DNA of 64,000 nt from Roseicyclus sp. (GTDB lineage: Bacteria > Pseudomonadota > Alphaproteobacteria > Rhodobacterales > Rhodobacteraceae). The translations under genes and the position numbers were made by a program. This document shows positions 46,308 to 56,566 of this stretch, piece after piece (position 1 is the first letter of the stretch; each line of letters begins with the position of its first letter). The notes under the pieces are model-generated. The model was not told the DNA's origin and made no database searches. It worked only from the letters and a program-made list of their open reading frames with translations. The DNA is taken from assembly GCF_018402035.1 (NCBI RefSeq), contig NZ_JAGYJN010000005.1, positions 167,475 through 231,474 on the forward strand. The letters are read 5' to 3'.

Positions 46308-47891
46308 ATGCGCGACTTTCATCACCCCGGCCGATCCGCCGCTTTCGCCGAAAACGGCATGTGCGCCACATCGCACCCGATTGCGGCACAGGCCGCCGTC
46401 GAAATCCTGAAAGCGGGCGGCAATGCCGTTGATGCCGCTATTGCGGGCGCTGTGCTTTTGGGCCTGTGCGAACCGGCGATGACCGGGATCGGCGGCGATT
46501 GTTTTGCGCTGATCAAACCGGCGGGCAGCGAAGATATCATCGCGATCAACGGATCGGGCCGCGCGCCTGCCGCCCTCTCGGCCGAGGCGCTGCGCGAAAA
46601 GGGTCACAGCAAGATGCCCGTCTTCGGCGACCCCGCCGCTGTGACGATCCCCGGCGCAATCGATGCCTTTTGCCAATTATCGCAAGACCATGGCAAGCTT
46701 GGCCTCGATGCTGTGCTCGCCCCCACCATCCGCTACGCCGAGGCGGGCGTGCCCGTCGCGCCGCGCGCGGGCTTCGACTGGCTGCATCACCATGACAATA
46801 TGAACGCCACCGCGCGGCGTTTCTACCTGATCGACGACGCGCCGCCGCGCGTGGGCCAGTTGTTCCGCCACCCCCAGCAGGCCGAGGTGTTGCGCCGCGT
46901 CGCCACCCAAGGCCGCGCCGGTTTCTACGAGGGCGAAGTGGCCGAGGATATGGTCGCCTCGCTCCGCGCCTTGGGCGGTGTCCACACGCTCGAGGATTTC
47001 GCCAATACGCGCAGCAGCTATGGCACGCCGGTCAGCGGCAATTACAAGGGCATCGAACTGGTCGAGCATCCGCCAAACGGCCAAGGTGCGACCGCGATCC
47101 TTTTGGCCAATATCTTGGCCGAGTTCGACCTGCCGTCGATGGAACCTTTCGGCACCATGCGCGCCCATATCGAGGCAGAGGCGACGAAACTCGCCTATGA
47201 TGCGCGCGAGCGTTTCGTGGCCGATATGGATCACATGACGCGGCTGGCCCATATGCTTGACCCGGCCACCGCCAAGAAACTGGCAGCCCTGATCGACCCC
47301 ACCCGCTGCATCGACAACCCCCGCACATTGAGTGCCGAGGCGCACAAGGAAACCATCTATATCACTGTCGTCGACAGCGACCGCATGGCCGTGTCGTTGA
47401 TCTATTCGGTGTTCAAGGATTTCGGCTCTGGCATTGCCTCCGACAAGTTCGGTGTCTTGTTCCAGAACCGTGGCGCGGGCTTCACACTGGAAGCAGGCCA
47501 CCCGAACGAGGCGGCGGGCGGCAAGCGCCCCATGCACACGATCATCCCCGCGATGCTCAAGCAAAACGGGCGCGTGATCATGCCCTTTGGCGTGATGGGC
47601 GGCCAGTATCAGGCCACCGGCCACGCGCGGATGCTGACCAATATGGTCGACTACGGCCTTGGCCCGCAGGAAATGATCGACGCGCCGCGCTGTTTCAGCG
47701 AGTTCGGCGAGATGAAGGTCGAGAAAGGCTATAGCGACAAGGTGCGCCAAGAACTCAGCGATTTGGGCCATGCCGTTTCCACCCCCGATGTCGGCATTGG
47801 CGGGGCGCAGGCGATCCGCATTCACCATGAACTCGGCACGCTCGAGGGTGGGTCTGACCCGCGTAAAGACGGCATCGCGCTGGGCTATTGA
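46308..47891 (+). CDS. Gamma-glutamyltransferase family protein
   Basis: 527 residues from the ATG at 46308, with GAGGGAGGG before it. The family fold is clear: CATSHPIAAQAAVEILKAGG, GNAVDAAIAGAVLLGLCEPA and GIGGDCFALI near the start, and GGKRPMHTIIPAML and GVMGGQYQATGHARML later. The autocleavage site aligns at Thr349 (KETIYITVVDSD), where classical enzymes have a TTHYSVVD-type stretch, so the His after Thr is missing. No N-terminal signal is evident. It may act as a cytoplasmic gamma-glutamyl or acylase enzyme. Rhodanese follows by three bases. Confidence 0.87.
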   Translation: MRDFHHPGRSAAFAENGMCATSHPIAAQAAVEILKAGGNAVDAAIAGAVLLGLCEPAMTGIGGDCFALIKPAGSEDIIAINGSGRAPAALSAEALREKGHSKMPVFGDPAAVTIPGAIDAFCQLSQDHGKLGLDAVLAPTIRYAEAGVPVAPRAGFDWLHHHDNMNATARRFYLIDDAPPRVGQLFRHPQQAEVLRRVATQGRAGFYEGEVAEDMVASLRALGGVHTLEDFANTRSSYGTPVSGNYKGIELVEHPPNGQGATAILLANILAEFDLPSMEPFGTMRAHIEAEATKLAYDARERFVADMDHMTRLAHMLDPATAKKLAALIDPTRCIDNPRTLSAEAHKETIYITVVDSDRMAVSLIYSVFKDFGSGIASDKFGVLFQNRGAGFTLEAGHPNEAAGGKRPMHTIIPAMLKQNGRVIMPFGVMGGQYQATGHARMLTNMVDYGLGPQEMIDAPRCFSEFGEMKVEKGYSDKVRQELSDLGHAVSTPDVGIGGAQAIRIHHELGTLEGGSDPRKDGIALGY

Positions 47892-47894
47892 GCG

Positions 47895-48275
47895 ATGGCA
47901 ATCACACCCGTCAAAGATATGGTGATGGCCGCGAAAGCGGCTATCACCTCGCTCTCGACCGAGGCCGCCGCCGCTGAAGTGGCGCATGGTCAGGCCGTTT
48001 TCGTCGATATCCGCGACCCGCGCGAGTTAGAGCGCGAGGGCAAGCTGCCCGGTGCCATCCACGCGCCGCGCGGCATGCTAGAATTTTGGGTCGACCCCGC
48101 CAGCCCCTACCACAAAGAGGCGCTGGCAACCGACAAGCGGTTGATCCTTGTCTGCGCAGGTGCGTGGCGCTCAGCCTTGGCGACCAAGGCGCTACAGGAT
48201 ATGGGGCTAGAAAACGTGGCCGAGATGGAGGGCGGCTTTTCCGCCTGGAAAGCCGAGGGGCGGCCCATCGACTGA
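47895..48275 (+). CDS. Rhodanese-like domain protein
   Basis: 126 residues, single domain. FVDIRDPRELEREGKLPGAI, HAPRGMLEFWVDP and the active-site loop LVCAGAWRSALATKALQDMG with its Cys, and a terminal GGFSAWKAEG. It may transfer sulfur or act as a cysteine-based phosphatase-like domain. It starts three bases after the gamma-glutamyltransferase stop, in the same unit; a functional link to glutathione metabolism is a possibility only. Confidence 0.9.
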   Translation: MAITPVKDMVMAAKAAITSLSTEAAAAEVAHGQAVFVDIRDPRELEREGKLPGAIHAPRGMLEFWVDPASPYHKEALATDKRLILVCAGAWRSALATKALQDMGLENVAEMEGGFSAWKAEGRPID

Positions 48276-48290
48276 CCCGGCACGGGTCAG
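48272..48290. terminator. Short hairpin between convergent rhodanese and hspQ genes
   Basis: CTGACCCG and CGGGTCAG form an 8-bp stem with a 3-base loop, overlapping the rhodanese stop codon. T-runs are weak on both sides, so its strength is doubtful. Confidence 0.4.
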
Positions 48291-48613
48291 TTCAGCTGAA
48301 ACTCCAGCGGATAGCGCCCATCGCGGAACTCGCCGAACAGATCGGGCAGGTCGGGGTGATCGACCGGCTCGCCGCTGTCGTCTGGCACAAGGTTCTGCTC
48401 CGAGACATAGGCGACATAATAGGTCTGATCGTTCTCAGCCAGCAGGTGGTAAAAGGGCTGTTCTTTCGCCGGGCGCGCCTCTTCGGGGATGGCGGCATAC
48501 CACTCATCGGTATTGGCAAATTGCGGATCGATATCAAAAATCACACCCCGAAACGGGTGTTTACGGTGGCGAACCACCTGACCGAGACCGTATTTTGCCG
48601 TGCTTTTCAGCAT
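48287..48613 (-). CDS. hspQ: Heat shock protein HspQ
   Basis: 108 residues. Conserved start KYGLGQVVRHRKHPFRGVIF, then DEWYAAIPEEARPAKEQPFY, HLLAENDQTYYVAYVSEQNL and the C-terminal DLFGEFRDGRYPLEFQLN. In enterobacteria HspQ binds hemimethylated oriC DNA (as YccV) and enhances Lon. It is convergent with the rhodanese gene. Confidence 0.9.
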   Translation of the reverse strand: MLKSTAKYGLGQVVRHRKHPFRGVIFDIDPQFANTDEWYAAIPEEARPAKEQPFYHLLAENDQTYYVAYVSEQNLVPDDSGEPVDHPDLPDLFGEFRDGRYPLEFQLN

Positions 48614-48699
48614 GTGGCTGAACCCCCTTGAACACGCTTCCTATCGCGCGCATGGGGGGATTGTCCATGAGTCGCGCAATCGCAGGAAGGAAACAGATT

Positions 48700-49581
48700 G
48701 TGGAAATCGCCCTGACTGTGCTTGCAATCGTGGCCCCTGTTTTCCTTTTGGGCAGTGCCGGTTTTGTCTGGGCCAAGGCGGGTTACGACTATCCAACCGC
48801 CTTTGTCACCCGCATCGCGATGACGCTGGCGGTGCCTTGCCTGATCTTCACCGCGCTGATGCAGGCCGATATCGCCCTCTCGACATTGGGCGCGCTGACC
48901 TTGGCCAGCCTATTGGCCTATGTCGCGGTCATCGCGCTGAGTTGGGGGGTGGTGGCCGTGCTGCGCCTTGACCGCGCGGCCTATGTCGCGCCGCTGGCCT
49001 TTGGCAATACCGGCAATCTGGGCCTGCCCTTGGCCTTGTTCGCTTTTGGTGAAACAGGCTTGGGGCTGGCCGTGGTGGTGTTTGCGGTGATGGCGATCTT
49101 GACCTTCACCATTGGGCTTTGGCTGGTGGCCGGCGGCACCTCGCCCGCCCGGATGCTGCGCGAGCCGATGCTATGGGCGACGCTCTTGGGTGGGCTGTTT
49201 CTTACCATGGGATGGGAAACGCCCGAATGGCTGACCCGTTCGCTCAGCTTGATGGGCCAGATGGCCATTCCCTTGATGCTGGTCACGCTGGGCGTGGCGG
49301 TCGCGCGGCTCAAGGCGGGGCGGATCGGGCGCGCGCTGTGGCTGTCATCGGCCAAGCTCGCCCTTGGTCTGGTCGCAGGCGTCATTGCAGGGCGCGCCTT
49401 CGACCTCGACCCCGTGGCCTTTGGCGTCTTGGTCTTGCAAATGGCGACACCGGTGGCCGTGACATCCTACCTTTTGGCGGAACGCTATGACGCCGATCCC
49501 GATGCGGTTGCGGGGCTAGTGATGGTCTCGACCTTGATGTCGGTGGCGACACTTCCCATCACCTTGTCATTTCTTCTTTAG
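48700..49581 (+). CDS. AEC (auxin efflux carrier) family transporter
   Basis: 293 residues from the GTG at 48700, which has AGGAAGGAAA directly before it and begins MEIALTVLAIVAPVFLLGSA as the family does; ATGs at 48628 and 48667 are longer alternatives. About ten membrane helices. The family pattern PLAFGNTGNLGLPLALFAFG in the first half and QMATPVAVTSYLLAERYDAD in the second gives the inverted crossover helices. Members carry malate, auxin or other organic acids; the solute here is unknown. Confidence 0.85.
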   Translation: MEIALTVLAIVAPVFLLGSAGFVWAKAGYDYPTAFVTRIAMTLAVPCLIFTALMQADIALSTLGALTLASLLAYVAVIALSWGVVAVLRLDRAAYVAPLAFGNTGNLGLPLALFAFGETGLGLAVVVFAVMAILTFTIGLWLVAGGTSPARMLREPMLWATLLGGLFLTMGWETPEWLTRSLSLMGQMAIPLMLVTLGVAVARLKAGRIGRALWLSSAKLALGLVAGVIAGRAFDLDPVAFGVLVLQMATPVAVTSYLLAERYDADPDAVAGLVMVSTLMSVATLPITLSFLL

Positions 49582-49668
49582 ACAGCCCAAAGGCCGCATT
49601 CACAAAACGGTTCATTTCGGTTACAGTGGAAGCAATAGAACCGGAAAATTCGGGCACGAGCAGGCATC

Positions 49669-50259
49669 ATGGAACGACGGGTATTCATCACGGGCGGGCT
49701 CGCCCTATTTCTGGCTGGCTGTGGATCAAGCGGGGCACGGAACAGCGCGCCGCGCAACCTCGACAATGCCTGCCTTTTGGCCGCCGAGCGGCCGCATTAC
49801 CTGCGCGCGATGCAACGGACCGAACGCCGCTGGGGCGTGCCCGTGCATGTGCAAATGGCGACCTTTCACCAAGAAAGTAGTTTCATCGGCAACGCACGCC
49901 CACCGCGCCGCTACGCCTTTGGCTTTATCCCAAGGGGGCGGGTCAGCTCGGCCTATGGTTATAGCCAAGCCCTTGACGGGACATGGGATGATTACCGTGC
50001 CGCCACGGGGCGGCGTAGCGCACGGCGCACGGATATCGATGACGCCGCCGATTTCATGGGCTGGTATATGAACCGCACGCGCGAACGCAATGGCGTGGCG
50101 CTGACAGATGCGCGCAACCAATACCTTGCCTATCACGAAGGGCATACCGGCTTTGCGCGCGGCAGCCACAACTCAAAGCAGTGGTTGCTAAATGTTGCCG
50201 ACCGCGTCGCAAGCCGTGCCGCCATGTATCAAAGGCAATTGAGCAGCTGCCGCACCTAG
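49669..50259 (+). CDS. Lipoprotein with SLT-like (lytic transglycosylase) domain
   Basis: 196 residues, lipobox LFLAGC. The mature part has VHVQMATFHQESSFIGNARP, where the Glu of HQESSF is the likely catalytic acid, then YGYSQALDGTWDDYRAATG and YLAYHEGHTGFARGSH, the order of SLT-type transglycosylases. It would cleave peptidoglycan between MurNAc and GlcNAc. It is close to lolA, the lipoprotein carrier gene, on the opposite strand. Confidence 0.8.
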   Translation: MERRVFITGGLALFLAGCGSSGARNSAPRNLDNACLLAAERPHYLRAMQRTERRWGVPVHVQMATFHQESSFIGNARPPRRYAFGFIPRGRVSSAYGYSQALDGTWDDYRAATGRRSARRTDIDDAADFMGWYMNRTRERNGVALTDARNQYLAYHEGHTGFARGSHNSKQWLLNVADRVASRAAMYQRQLSSCRT

Positions 50260-50272
50260 AACGCGTCACGCT

Positions 50273-50869
50273 CTAATCGCGCGTGCGATCTGAAATCTCT
50301 TGGGTGATGTTGAACAAGGAGGCGGGCAAACGCCCCCCCTGCACCATCGCCCCCAGCACAAGCGTGGTCTGCGCACCGCTATTGTCGGTGATGATCCATT
50401 GCCGCAATTCGACGGGATTATCGGTAAAGATAAGCTCGATGGTGCCAATCTCGGGGCGATTTGGGTCTTGCGCCGTGACACGCGTGGCGATGCCGTCAAA
50501 CATATGCCCCACAACCTTACCCGAAGCGGCCAGATCGACATTGCGCGCCAAGATCAGGTTCAGCGGCGTTTGCGCCAGCGGATATTGCTCGGGCGGCGTA
50601 TTCGAGCGGCCATCGAAAATCGCCACTTGCTGGCCACCGGCAATCACGACCAATTCGTCACCGGCGTAATCGAAACGCATCCGGCCGGGGCGATGCAAAT
50701 AGATTTCGCCCGTCGCAACCGTGCCATCGGCATTGATCTGGGTAAAACTCCCCTCGGCGGTCGTCAGCCCATTCAGATAGGCCGACAAGGCATCAAGCGA
50801 CACAAGATCGGCGCGCGCGGGCATCGCGGCGGCAAGGCTAAGGGCAAGGCAAACCAACAAGCGTTTCAT
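50273..50869 (-). CDS. lolA: Outer-membrane lipoprotein carrier protein
   Basis: 198 residues with a signal peptide (MKRLLVCLALSLAAAMPARA). LolA pattern: LNGLTTAEGSFTQINADG, IYLHRPGRMRFDY, VVIAGGQQVAIFD, NTPPEQYPLAQTPLNLILAR and the late IELIFTDNPVELRQWIITDN. It carries lipoproteins across the periplasm from LolCDE to the outer membrane. It follows ftsK on the same strand by 62 bases, a common alphaproteobacterial order. Confidence 0.93.
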   Translation of the reverse strand: MKRLLVCLALSLAAAMPARADLVSLDALSAYLNGLTTAEGSFTQINADGTVATGEIYLHRPGRMRFDYAGDELVVIAGGQQVAIFDGRSNTPPEQYPLAQTPLNLILARNVDLAASGKVVGHMFDGIATRVTAQDPNRPEIGTIELIFTDNPVELRQWIITDNSGAQTTLVLGAMVQGGRLPASLFNITQEISDRTRD

Positions 50870-50931
50870 GAGCCCAAGATAAGCCTTTCCACTGGCCCAT
50901 AAAGGGCAAACGCACCGCGATCACGTAAGCG

Positions 50932-53826
50932 TCAATCTTGCTCCGGCACCAAGATCTCGCGCTTGCCGACATGGTTGGCGGTGCTGACCAGCCCCGCATC
51001 CTCCATCTGTTCGACCAGACGCGCGGCCTTGTTGTAACCCACGCCCAGCTTGCGCTGGATGTAAGAGGTCGAACATTTCCGATCCTTGATCACAATCGCC
51101 ACGGCCTGATCATAAAGCGCATCTTCGCCATCGGTATTGCCGCCGGTGTTCAGGCCCAGAACCGCGTCAATATCGCTTTCGCGATCGTCATCTGGGCCTT
51201 CCAGCACGCTCGAGGCATATTCCGGCGGCCCAAAGGATTTCAGATGGCGCACGATCTCCTCGACCTCTTCGTCGCGGACAAAGGGGCCGTGGACGCGGGT
51301 GATCTTGGCACCACCCGCCATGTAAAGCATGTCGCCCATGCCCAATAGCTGCTCGGCACCCTGTTCACCAAGGATGGTGCGGCTGTCGATTTTGGATGTC
51401 ACGTGGAAGGAAATCCGCGTCGGGAAGTTCGCCTTGATCGTGCCGGTGATCACATCGACCGAGGGGCGCTGGGTGGCCATGATCAGGTGAATACCGCTTG
51501 CGCGCGCCATCTGGGCCAAACGCTGGATACAAGCCTCGATCTCTTTGCCTGCGACCATCATCAGATCGGCCATCTCGTCGACGATAACGACGATATAGGG
51601 CATGGTCACGGGCTGGAATTCCTCGGTCTCGAACACCGGATCGCCCGTTTCGTCATCAAAGCCGGTCTGGTAGGTGCGCTTGAACATCTCGCCCTTGGCC
51701 AGCGCCTCGCGGACGCGGCCATTATAGCCGTCGATGTTGCGCACGCCCATTTTGGACATTTTGCGATAGCGCTCTTCCATCTCGCCCACGACCCATTTCA
51801 GCGCCACAACCGCTTTCTTCGGGTCGGTCACCACCGGGCTGAGCAGATGCGGAATGCCGTCATAGACGGAAAGTTCCAGCATCTTGGGGTCGATCATGAT
51901 CATCCGGCATTCTTCGGGCGAAAGCTTGTAAAGCAAGCTCAGGATCATGGTGTTGATCGCCACCGATTTGCCCGAACCGGTCGTGCCCGCGATCAGCAGA
52001 TGGGGCATTTTCGCAAGGTTGGCGATGACCGGGTCGCCGCCGATATCCTTGCCCAAGGCCAGCGGAAGCCGCTGATTGCCGTCGCCAAAGCTGCGGTGGC
52101 TCAACAATTCGCGCAACAGCACCTTTTCGCGGTGTTCATTGGGCAATTCGATCCCGATGACCGAACGGCCCGGCACGGTCGAGACACGCGCGGAAAGCGC
52201 CGACATCGAGCGCGCGATATCATCGGCCAAACCGATCACACGGCTGGCCTTCAGGCCCGGCGCGGGTTCCAACTCGTACATCGTGACCACGGGGCCGGGG
52301 CGAACGCTGACGATCTCGCCCTTCACGCCGTAATCATCCAGCACCGATTCCAGCATCCGGGCGTTTTCTTCCAGCGCTTCATCGCTCAGATGCGGGCGCT
52401 GGATCTGGACCGTATCGGGGTTTTCCAACAGGGCAAGCGACGGCGGCTCATAAGCGGCATCCGCCTTGGCCTGTAAAGGCAGCGAGGGCTGCGCATCGGC
52501 CATCGCCTGTTTCGAAGGCGTCGGCTTGCGCGTCAGCGCACGCTGCATCACGCGGCGCTGCAACTCGGTCTGCGGCAGCGCAGGCGCGGGGCCACGCGCT
52601 AGGGGCGCAGACGCGATCAACTCGCTTGGATCATGGTCATCATCGATGAACATATTATCATCGACATCATCCATCAGTTCGGGCGCGGGCGCGGCGTTGC
52701 GCGCAACCAGCGGCGGCTCGACCCGATGCGCGGCGGTCAGGGGCGGCTCGGCCCTGATCACCGGCTGTCCTGCGGCGGCGGCACCAGCGGCCAAGATGCC
52801 CGCCCCAACAGGCAGTGCCGCCATGCGACGCTGTGGGGTCTCGACCGGGGGCGGCGGGCCACGGCGCATACGGTCGCGGATCACATCGCTGATGCGGGCG
52901 CGAATACGCTCTTGCTCGGCGCTGCTTTGCGCCGGCTCTTCCACGGCGAAATCATGTTCATCGGCCTCGGCGCTGCGCGCAAGCAAGCTTGGCATGCGGC
53001 CCAATATCCCACCTGCCCGGCGCACCTTTGTCGGCGCAATCTCTGTCTGCGGCTGTGCGGCAAGCGGCTGGATAGCGCGCGGCGCGGGCGCTTGCATCAT
53101 GCTGTGGGCGGCAAGCCCCGCCTCGCGGCGTTCTTGGCGCAGACGGGCAAGTTCACCGGCAGCACGACCCGCACCATTGCCCGCATTGCGCAACCCACCC
53201 GAGACGACCGCGCCAAGCGCCACAAGTCCCAGCAAAAAGTAGCGCAGCCCCAGGCGTAACTCTGCACGATCAACACCCATGACAAAGCCCGCCATCAGCA
53301 TGCAAAGCACAAAGGCCAAAGCGGCGACCAGTTTCAGCCCCAGCTGCGGGGCCATCGGCAAAGCGTTCAACAGCGCGCCCACGACCGTGTCACCAAACAA
53401 GCCGCCAAGGCCAAAGCTATGCACCCAAGCCTGCGAGGGTGTCAGGCTCGCGGCATAGATCGCGGCCAGCGCAACGGCGATGGGCAAAAAGGCGATGCGC
53501 CCCAACACGCGGTCATGGCGGTTGCTGCGCAAGAACCGCATACCCCAAACACCCGAAGCAATCGGCAAAACCACCGCGCCATAGCCCATGATCATGATCA
53601 AGATCGCCGCAACCGACGCCCCAACATGGCCCAAAAGGTTTTGTGGCACCGCATCGGTGGCCGCCATGAAATGCGGATCATCCGGCGCATAAGACCACAA
53701 CATCGCCGCAAGCGCCGCACCAAGGCCCAACAGGGCGAAACCAAGCGCTTTTTGCCCAAAACGCATCAGCATCTCATGCGTCTGATCATCGAGAAGGGGG
53801 TCACGCTGTCTGGTCTGATAGGCCAT
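50932..53826 (-). CDS. ftsK: DNA translocase FtsK
   Basis: 964 residues. Four to five N-terminal membrane helices (within about 30-215) anchor it at the division septum; a Pro/Ala-rich linker (about 240-480) follows. The motor has [20 protein letters not shown], Walker [13 protein letters not shown], Walker [14 protein letters not shown] and [20 protein letters not shown]. The last ~65 residues ([40 protein letters not shown]) are the winged-helix gamma domain that reads KOPS sequences and triggers XerCD at dif. Complete. Confidence 0.97.
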   Translation of the reverse strand: MAYQTRQRDPLLDDQTHEMLMRFGQKALGFALLGLGAALAAMLWSYAPDDPHFMAATDAVPQNLLGHVGASVAAILIMIMGYGAVVLPIASGVWGMRFLRSNRHDRVLGRIAFLPIAVALAAIYAASLTPSQAWVHSFGLGGLFGDTVVGALLNALPMAPQLGLKLVAALAFVLCMLMAGFVMGVDRAELRLGLRYFLLGLVALGAVVSGGLRNAGNGAGRAAGELARLRQERREAGLAAHSMMQAPAPRAIQPLAAQPQTEIAPTKVRRAGGILGRMPSLLARSAEADEHDFAVEEPAQSSAEQERIRARISDVIRDRMRRGPPPPVETPQRRMAALPVGAGILAAGAAAAGQPVIRAEPPLTAAHRVEPPLVARNAAPAPELMDDVDDNMFIDDDHDPSELIASAPLARGPAPALPQTELQRRVMQRALTRKPTPSKQAMADAQPSLPLQAKADAAYEPPSLALLENPDTVQIQRPHLSDEALEENARMLESVLDDYGVKGEIVSVRPGPVVTMYELEPAPGLKASRVIGLADDIARSMSALSARVSTVPGRSVIGIELPNEHREKVLLRELLSHRSFGDGNQRLPLALGKDIGGDPVIANLAKMPHLLIAGTTGSGKSVAINTMILSLLYKLSPEECRMIMIDPKMLELSVYDGIPHLLSPVVTDPKKAVVALKWVVGEMEERYRKMSKMGVRNIDGYNGRVREALAKGEMFKRTYQTGFDDETGDPVFETEEFQPVTMPYIVVIVDEMADLMMVAGKEIEACIQRLAQMARASGIHLIMATQRPSVDVITGTIKANFPTRISFHVTSKIDSRTILGEQGAEQLLGMGDMLYMAGGAKITRVHGPFVRDEEVEEIVRHLKSFGPPEYASSVLEGPDDDRESDIDAVLGLNTGGNTDGEDALYDQAVAIVIKDRKCSTSYIQRKLGVGYNKAARLVEQMEDAGLVSTANHVGKREILVPEQD

Positions 53827-53838
53827 CTTCGTTCGTCC

Positions 53839-55023
53839 TCATTCGCCGTAAAGGCATGACCGCAACCGGGTCAGCCCATCGCGCATTTCATCTTCGGGCG
53901 CGACCATCGCCACGCGCAGCCTGTCGGCGCCGGGGGTCACACCATCAACCTCGCGGGCAAGATACGCGCCGGGCAAAACCCGCACGCCTGTCTCACGCCA
54001 CAGCTTCACCGCCGCCGCCTCGCCATCGGCGACGGGCAGCCACAAAAAGAACCCCGCTTGCGGCGGGCTATAGCCGGGCACATCGCCAAAGATCTCGTCG
54101 GCAATGGCGTATTTCGCGCGGTAAAGCGCGCGGTTTTCCACGACATGGGCCTCGTCGCTCCATGCGCGCGTCGCCACGGCCTGCAGCGGCAGGGGAAGCG
54201 GCGCGCCTGCGTAATTGCGAAGCTGCTTCATCCGCGCGATGCTTTCCGGCCCACCGGCAGCAAAGCCCGACCGCAACCCCGGCATGTTCGAGCGTTTGGA
54301 CAGCGAGTGGAAAATCACCACCCGCTCGGGATGCGCGCCCATCTGGGCCGCGATCTCAAGCGCGCCGGGCGGGGGCGTGTCGCGATACAACTCGGAATAA
54401 CATTCATCGGCGAAAATCTGGAAATCATAGCGCTCGGCCAGCGCGATCAGATCACGCCACCAGCCCGCATCGGCCACGGCCCCTTGCGGGTTGGCGGGCG
54501 AACACAGGTAGGCGATGCTGACCCGCTCCAAGATCTCGGGCGGTAGGCTGGCGTAATCGGGCAGATCACCCGTCGCAGCGGTGGCCGCCACATAGACGGG
54601 TTCCGCCCCCACGGCCAAGGCCGCCACGGCATAGACCTGATAAAACGGGTTGGGCATCAAGACGACAGGCACCTTGCCACCCTTGGTTTCCGGGCAAAGC
54701 GCAAGACAGGCGTTGAACAACCCCTCGCGCGTGCCGTTCAGGGGCAGGACTTGGCGGTCTGCACTGACATTCACGCCATAGCGCCGCGCAATCCATGCCG
54801 CGATCGCGGTCTGCAATTCCGGCGTGCCGTCATTGGCGGGGTAGCGCCCGATCCCCTCAAGACTATCGGCAATGACATCGCCGACCCAAGCCGGAAAGGG
54901 ATGGCGCGGCTCGCCGATGGTCATATGCACGACGGGGCCACCCGGCGCATGCACATCGAGAAGCTTCCGCAAACGCGGAAACGCATATTCGGGCAGGTTC
55001 GAGAACCGCTCGGGAAACGCCAT
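53839..55023 (-). CDS. PLP-dependent class I/II aminotransferase (DapC-like)
   Basis: 394 residues. It has VHMTIGEPRHPFPAWVGD, GRYPANDGTPELQTAIAAWI, LPLNGTREGLFNACLALCPE, NPFYQVYAVAALAVGAEPVY, AYLCSPANPQGAVADAGWWR, FADECYSELY and the PLP lysine in FHSLSKRSNMPGLRSGF. This pattern fits N-succinyldiaminopimelate aminotransferase-type enzymes used in lysine synthesis, and dapB is elsewhere in the window, but related aminotransferases share it. It is read upstream of ftsK on the same strand. Confidence 0.85.
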   Translation of the reverse strand: MAFPERFSNLPEYAFPRLRKLLDVHAPGGPVVHMTIGEPRHPFPAWVGDVIADSLEGIGRYPANDGTPELQTAIAAWIARRYGVNVSADRQVLPLNGTREGLFNACLALCPETKGGKVPVVLMPNPFYQVYAVAALAVGAEPVYVAATAATGDLPDYASLPPEILERVSIAYLCSPANPQGAVADAGWWRDLIALAERYDFQIFADECYSELYRDTPPPGALEIAAQMGAHPERVVIFHSLSKRSNMPGLRSGFAAGGPESIARMKQLRNYAGAPLPLPLQAVATRAWSDEAHVVENRALYRAKYAIADEIFGDVPGYSPPQAGFFLWLPVADGEAAAVKLWRETGVRVLPGAYLAREVDGVTPGADRLRVAMVAPEDEMRDGLTRLRSCLYGE

Positions 55024-55129
55024 AGGACTGCCTCAATATCGGGGTCATGTCGCCCCGTTTGAAGACAAGCTACAGCGTCCCGGCCCTGCGGTCCAGAAAA
55101 AGCAGCGCGATATCACGCGGCTGTGGCCT

Positions 55130-56479
55130 TCAGGTCAACGCCGCCTCGGCCGCCGCCCCCAAACGCAAGAGCCGCTCATCACCCATGGCTGCACCCAGCA
55201 TCATCAAACCGCATGATGGCACAGCGGTGGGCAAGCTCAAACCGCACAGCCCCATGAGATTACCCACACGCGTATTGCGCAGCGTAAGCAGGTTCTCGGT
55301 GACATAGAAATCGGGATCTTTCATCAACCGGTCCACATCGGGCGGCAGATTGGGCACAGTGGGCAGCAAGACCGCGTCATAGCCCGCGGTCGCGCGCGCC
55401 CAAACCGCGCGCAATTCATGAAGCCGCCGCCACGCCGCAACATAATCGGGCGCGCTGAAATCCTTACCGCCCCGGAAACGTTCAAGAATACGGGAATACA
55501 TCTTTTCGGGTGCCGCTTCGATCACATCGCGCCATGTGCCATAGCCCTCGGTCGCAAAGAGCGCGGGCGAGAGGCCCATCGCCTCTTCGATCCCGGCCAC
55601 CGTGCCGCTTTCAACCCGTGCGCCCGCATGGGCCAGCGCCTCGACCGCGGTGAAAAAGGCCCTGCGCGGCCCATCGCGGACATCGCTTGCATAGGGTTCA
55701 AGCACCAAGAAACGAACACCCTTCAGCGACGCACCGCGCAGATCGGCGGGCTTGCCCCCCTCCATCACCGCCAAAAGCTGGGCGCAATCCTCGACCGTGC
55801 GGCAGAGCGGGCCGACCGTGTCAAAGCTTTCGGCCAAAGGCACGACACCTTTTAGGCTCAGCCGCCCATGGGTGGTTTTCAGCCCCACCAGATCATTCCA
55901 CGCCGCCGGAACACGCACCGACCCGCCGGTGTCAGACCCAATCCCCGCCGCCGCCAGACCAAAGGCGACCGAAGCCGCCGCCCCCGAGGATGAGCCGCCC
56001 GGTGCCAATGCCGGATCATTCACATTGGGCGGTGTGCCGGGGCGCGGATCGATATTGCCACCATAGGCGGGGTTCACCCCAAGCCCCGCAAAGGCCAGCT
56101 CTGACATATGTGTTTTGCCCAAACAGACCGTCCCGGCCTGCGTCGCGCGTTGTAACACGGCCGCATCAGCCTCAGGGATGCGCCCCGCAAGCAGCATGGA
56201 GCCTGCCTCGGTCACGATACCGGCGGTATCGAACAGGTCTTTCCAACTGATCGGCACACCGTCAAGCAAGCCGCGCCGAAATCCTGATTTGGCCCTTTTG
56301 CGCGCGCCCTCAGCCTCGGCCAAGGCGCGTTCGCGGGTCATGCGCACATAGATGCGCGACCCGAATTCATGCGCGCTTGCCGCATCCAAAAACGCCTCGG
56401 TCAGCGCGACAGGGTCGATCTTGCCCGCGCCGATCCCGCGCCCAAGGTCACTTGCGCTTTGCCTCAACCAATCTGACAT
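55130..56479 (-). CDS. Amidase signature family enzyme
   Basis: 448 residues from the ATG at 56479 with GGTGAGAG before it; the frame runs far upstream without coding character. Ser-cisSer-Lys catalytic triad: Lys in GVPISWKDLFDTAG, and the Gly/Ser-rich APGGSSSGAAASVAFG and IGSDTGGSVRVPAAWNDLVG. It hydrolyses an amide bond in the cytoplasm. GatA is unlikely because the gat partners are absent and the C-terminus differs. Substrate unknown. It diverges from the UbiH-type gene by 87 bases. Confidence 0.9.
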   Translation of the reverse strand: MSDWLRQSASDLGRGIGAGKIDPVALTEAFLDAASAHEFGSRIYVRMTRERALAEAEGARKRAKSGFRRGLLDGVPISWKDLFDTAGIVTEAGSMLLAGRIPEADAAVLQRATQAGTVCLGKTHMSELAFAGLGVNPAYGGNIDPRPGTPPNVNDPALAPGGSSSGAAASVAFGLAAAGIGSDTGGSVRVPAAWNDLVGLKTTHGRLSLKGVVPLAESFDTVGPLCRTVEDCAQLLAVMEGGKPADLRGASLKGVRFLVLEPYASDVRDGPRRAFFTAVEALAHAGARVESGTVAGIEEAMGLSPALFATEGYGTWRDVIEAAPEKMYSRILERFRGGKDFSAPDYVAAWRRLHELRAVWARATAGYDAVLLPTVPNLPPDVDRLMKDPDFYVTENLLTLRNTRVGNLMGLCGLSLPTAVPSCGLMMLGAAMGDERLLRLGAAAEAALT

Positions 56480-56566
56480 GCTCTCACCCCTGCCCATGTT
56501 GTCGCGGGCAAGGCTACATGCGGCGCAAGGCATGGACAATCCCGCAGCGCGACCCATAGTCGGGGT

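Noticed and set aside
46677..47987. 436-codon open frame opposite the gamma-glutamyltransferase gene
   Set aside because: Antisense shadow of a conserved gene; composition is not protein-like.
49578..49766. Minus-strand frame with Cys-rich end (FYCFHCNRNEPFCECGLW) that looked like a small zinc protein
   Set aside because: It overlaps the start of the SLT-type lipoprotein gene and the end of the transporter gene, has no clear start signal, and the four Cys spacing fits no ribbon I know.
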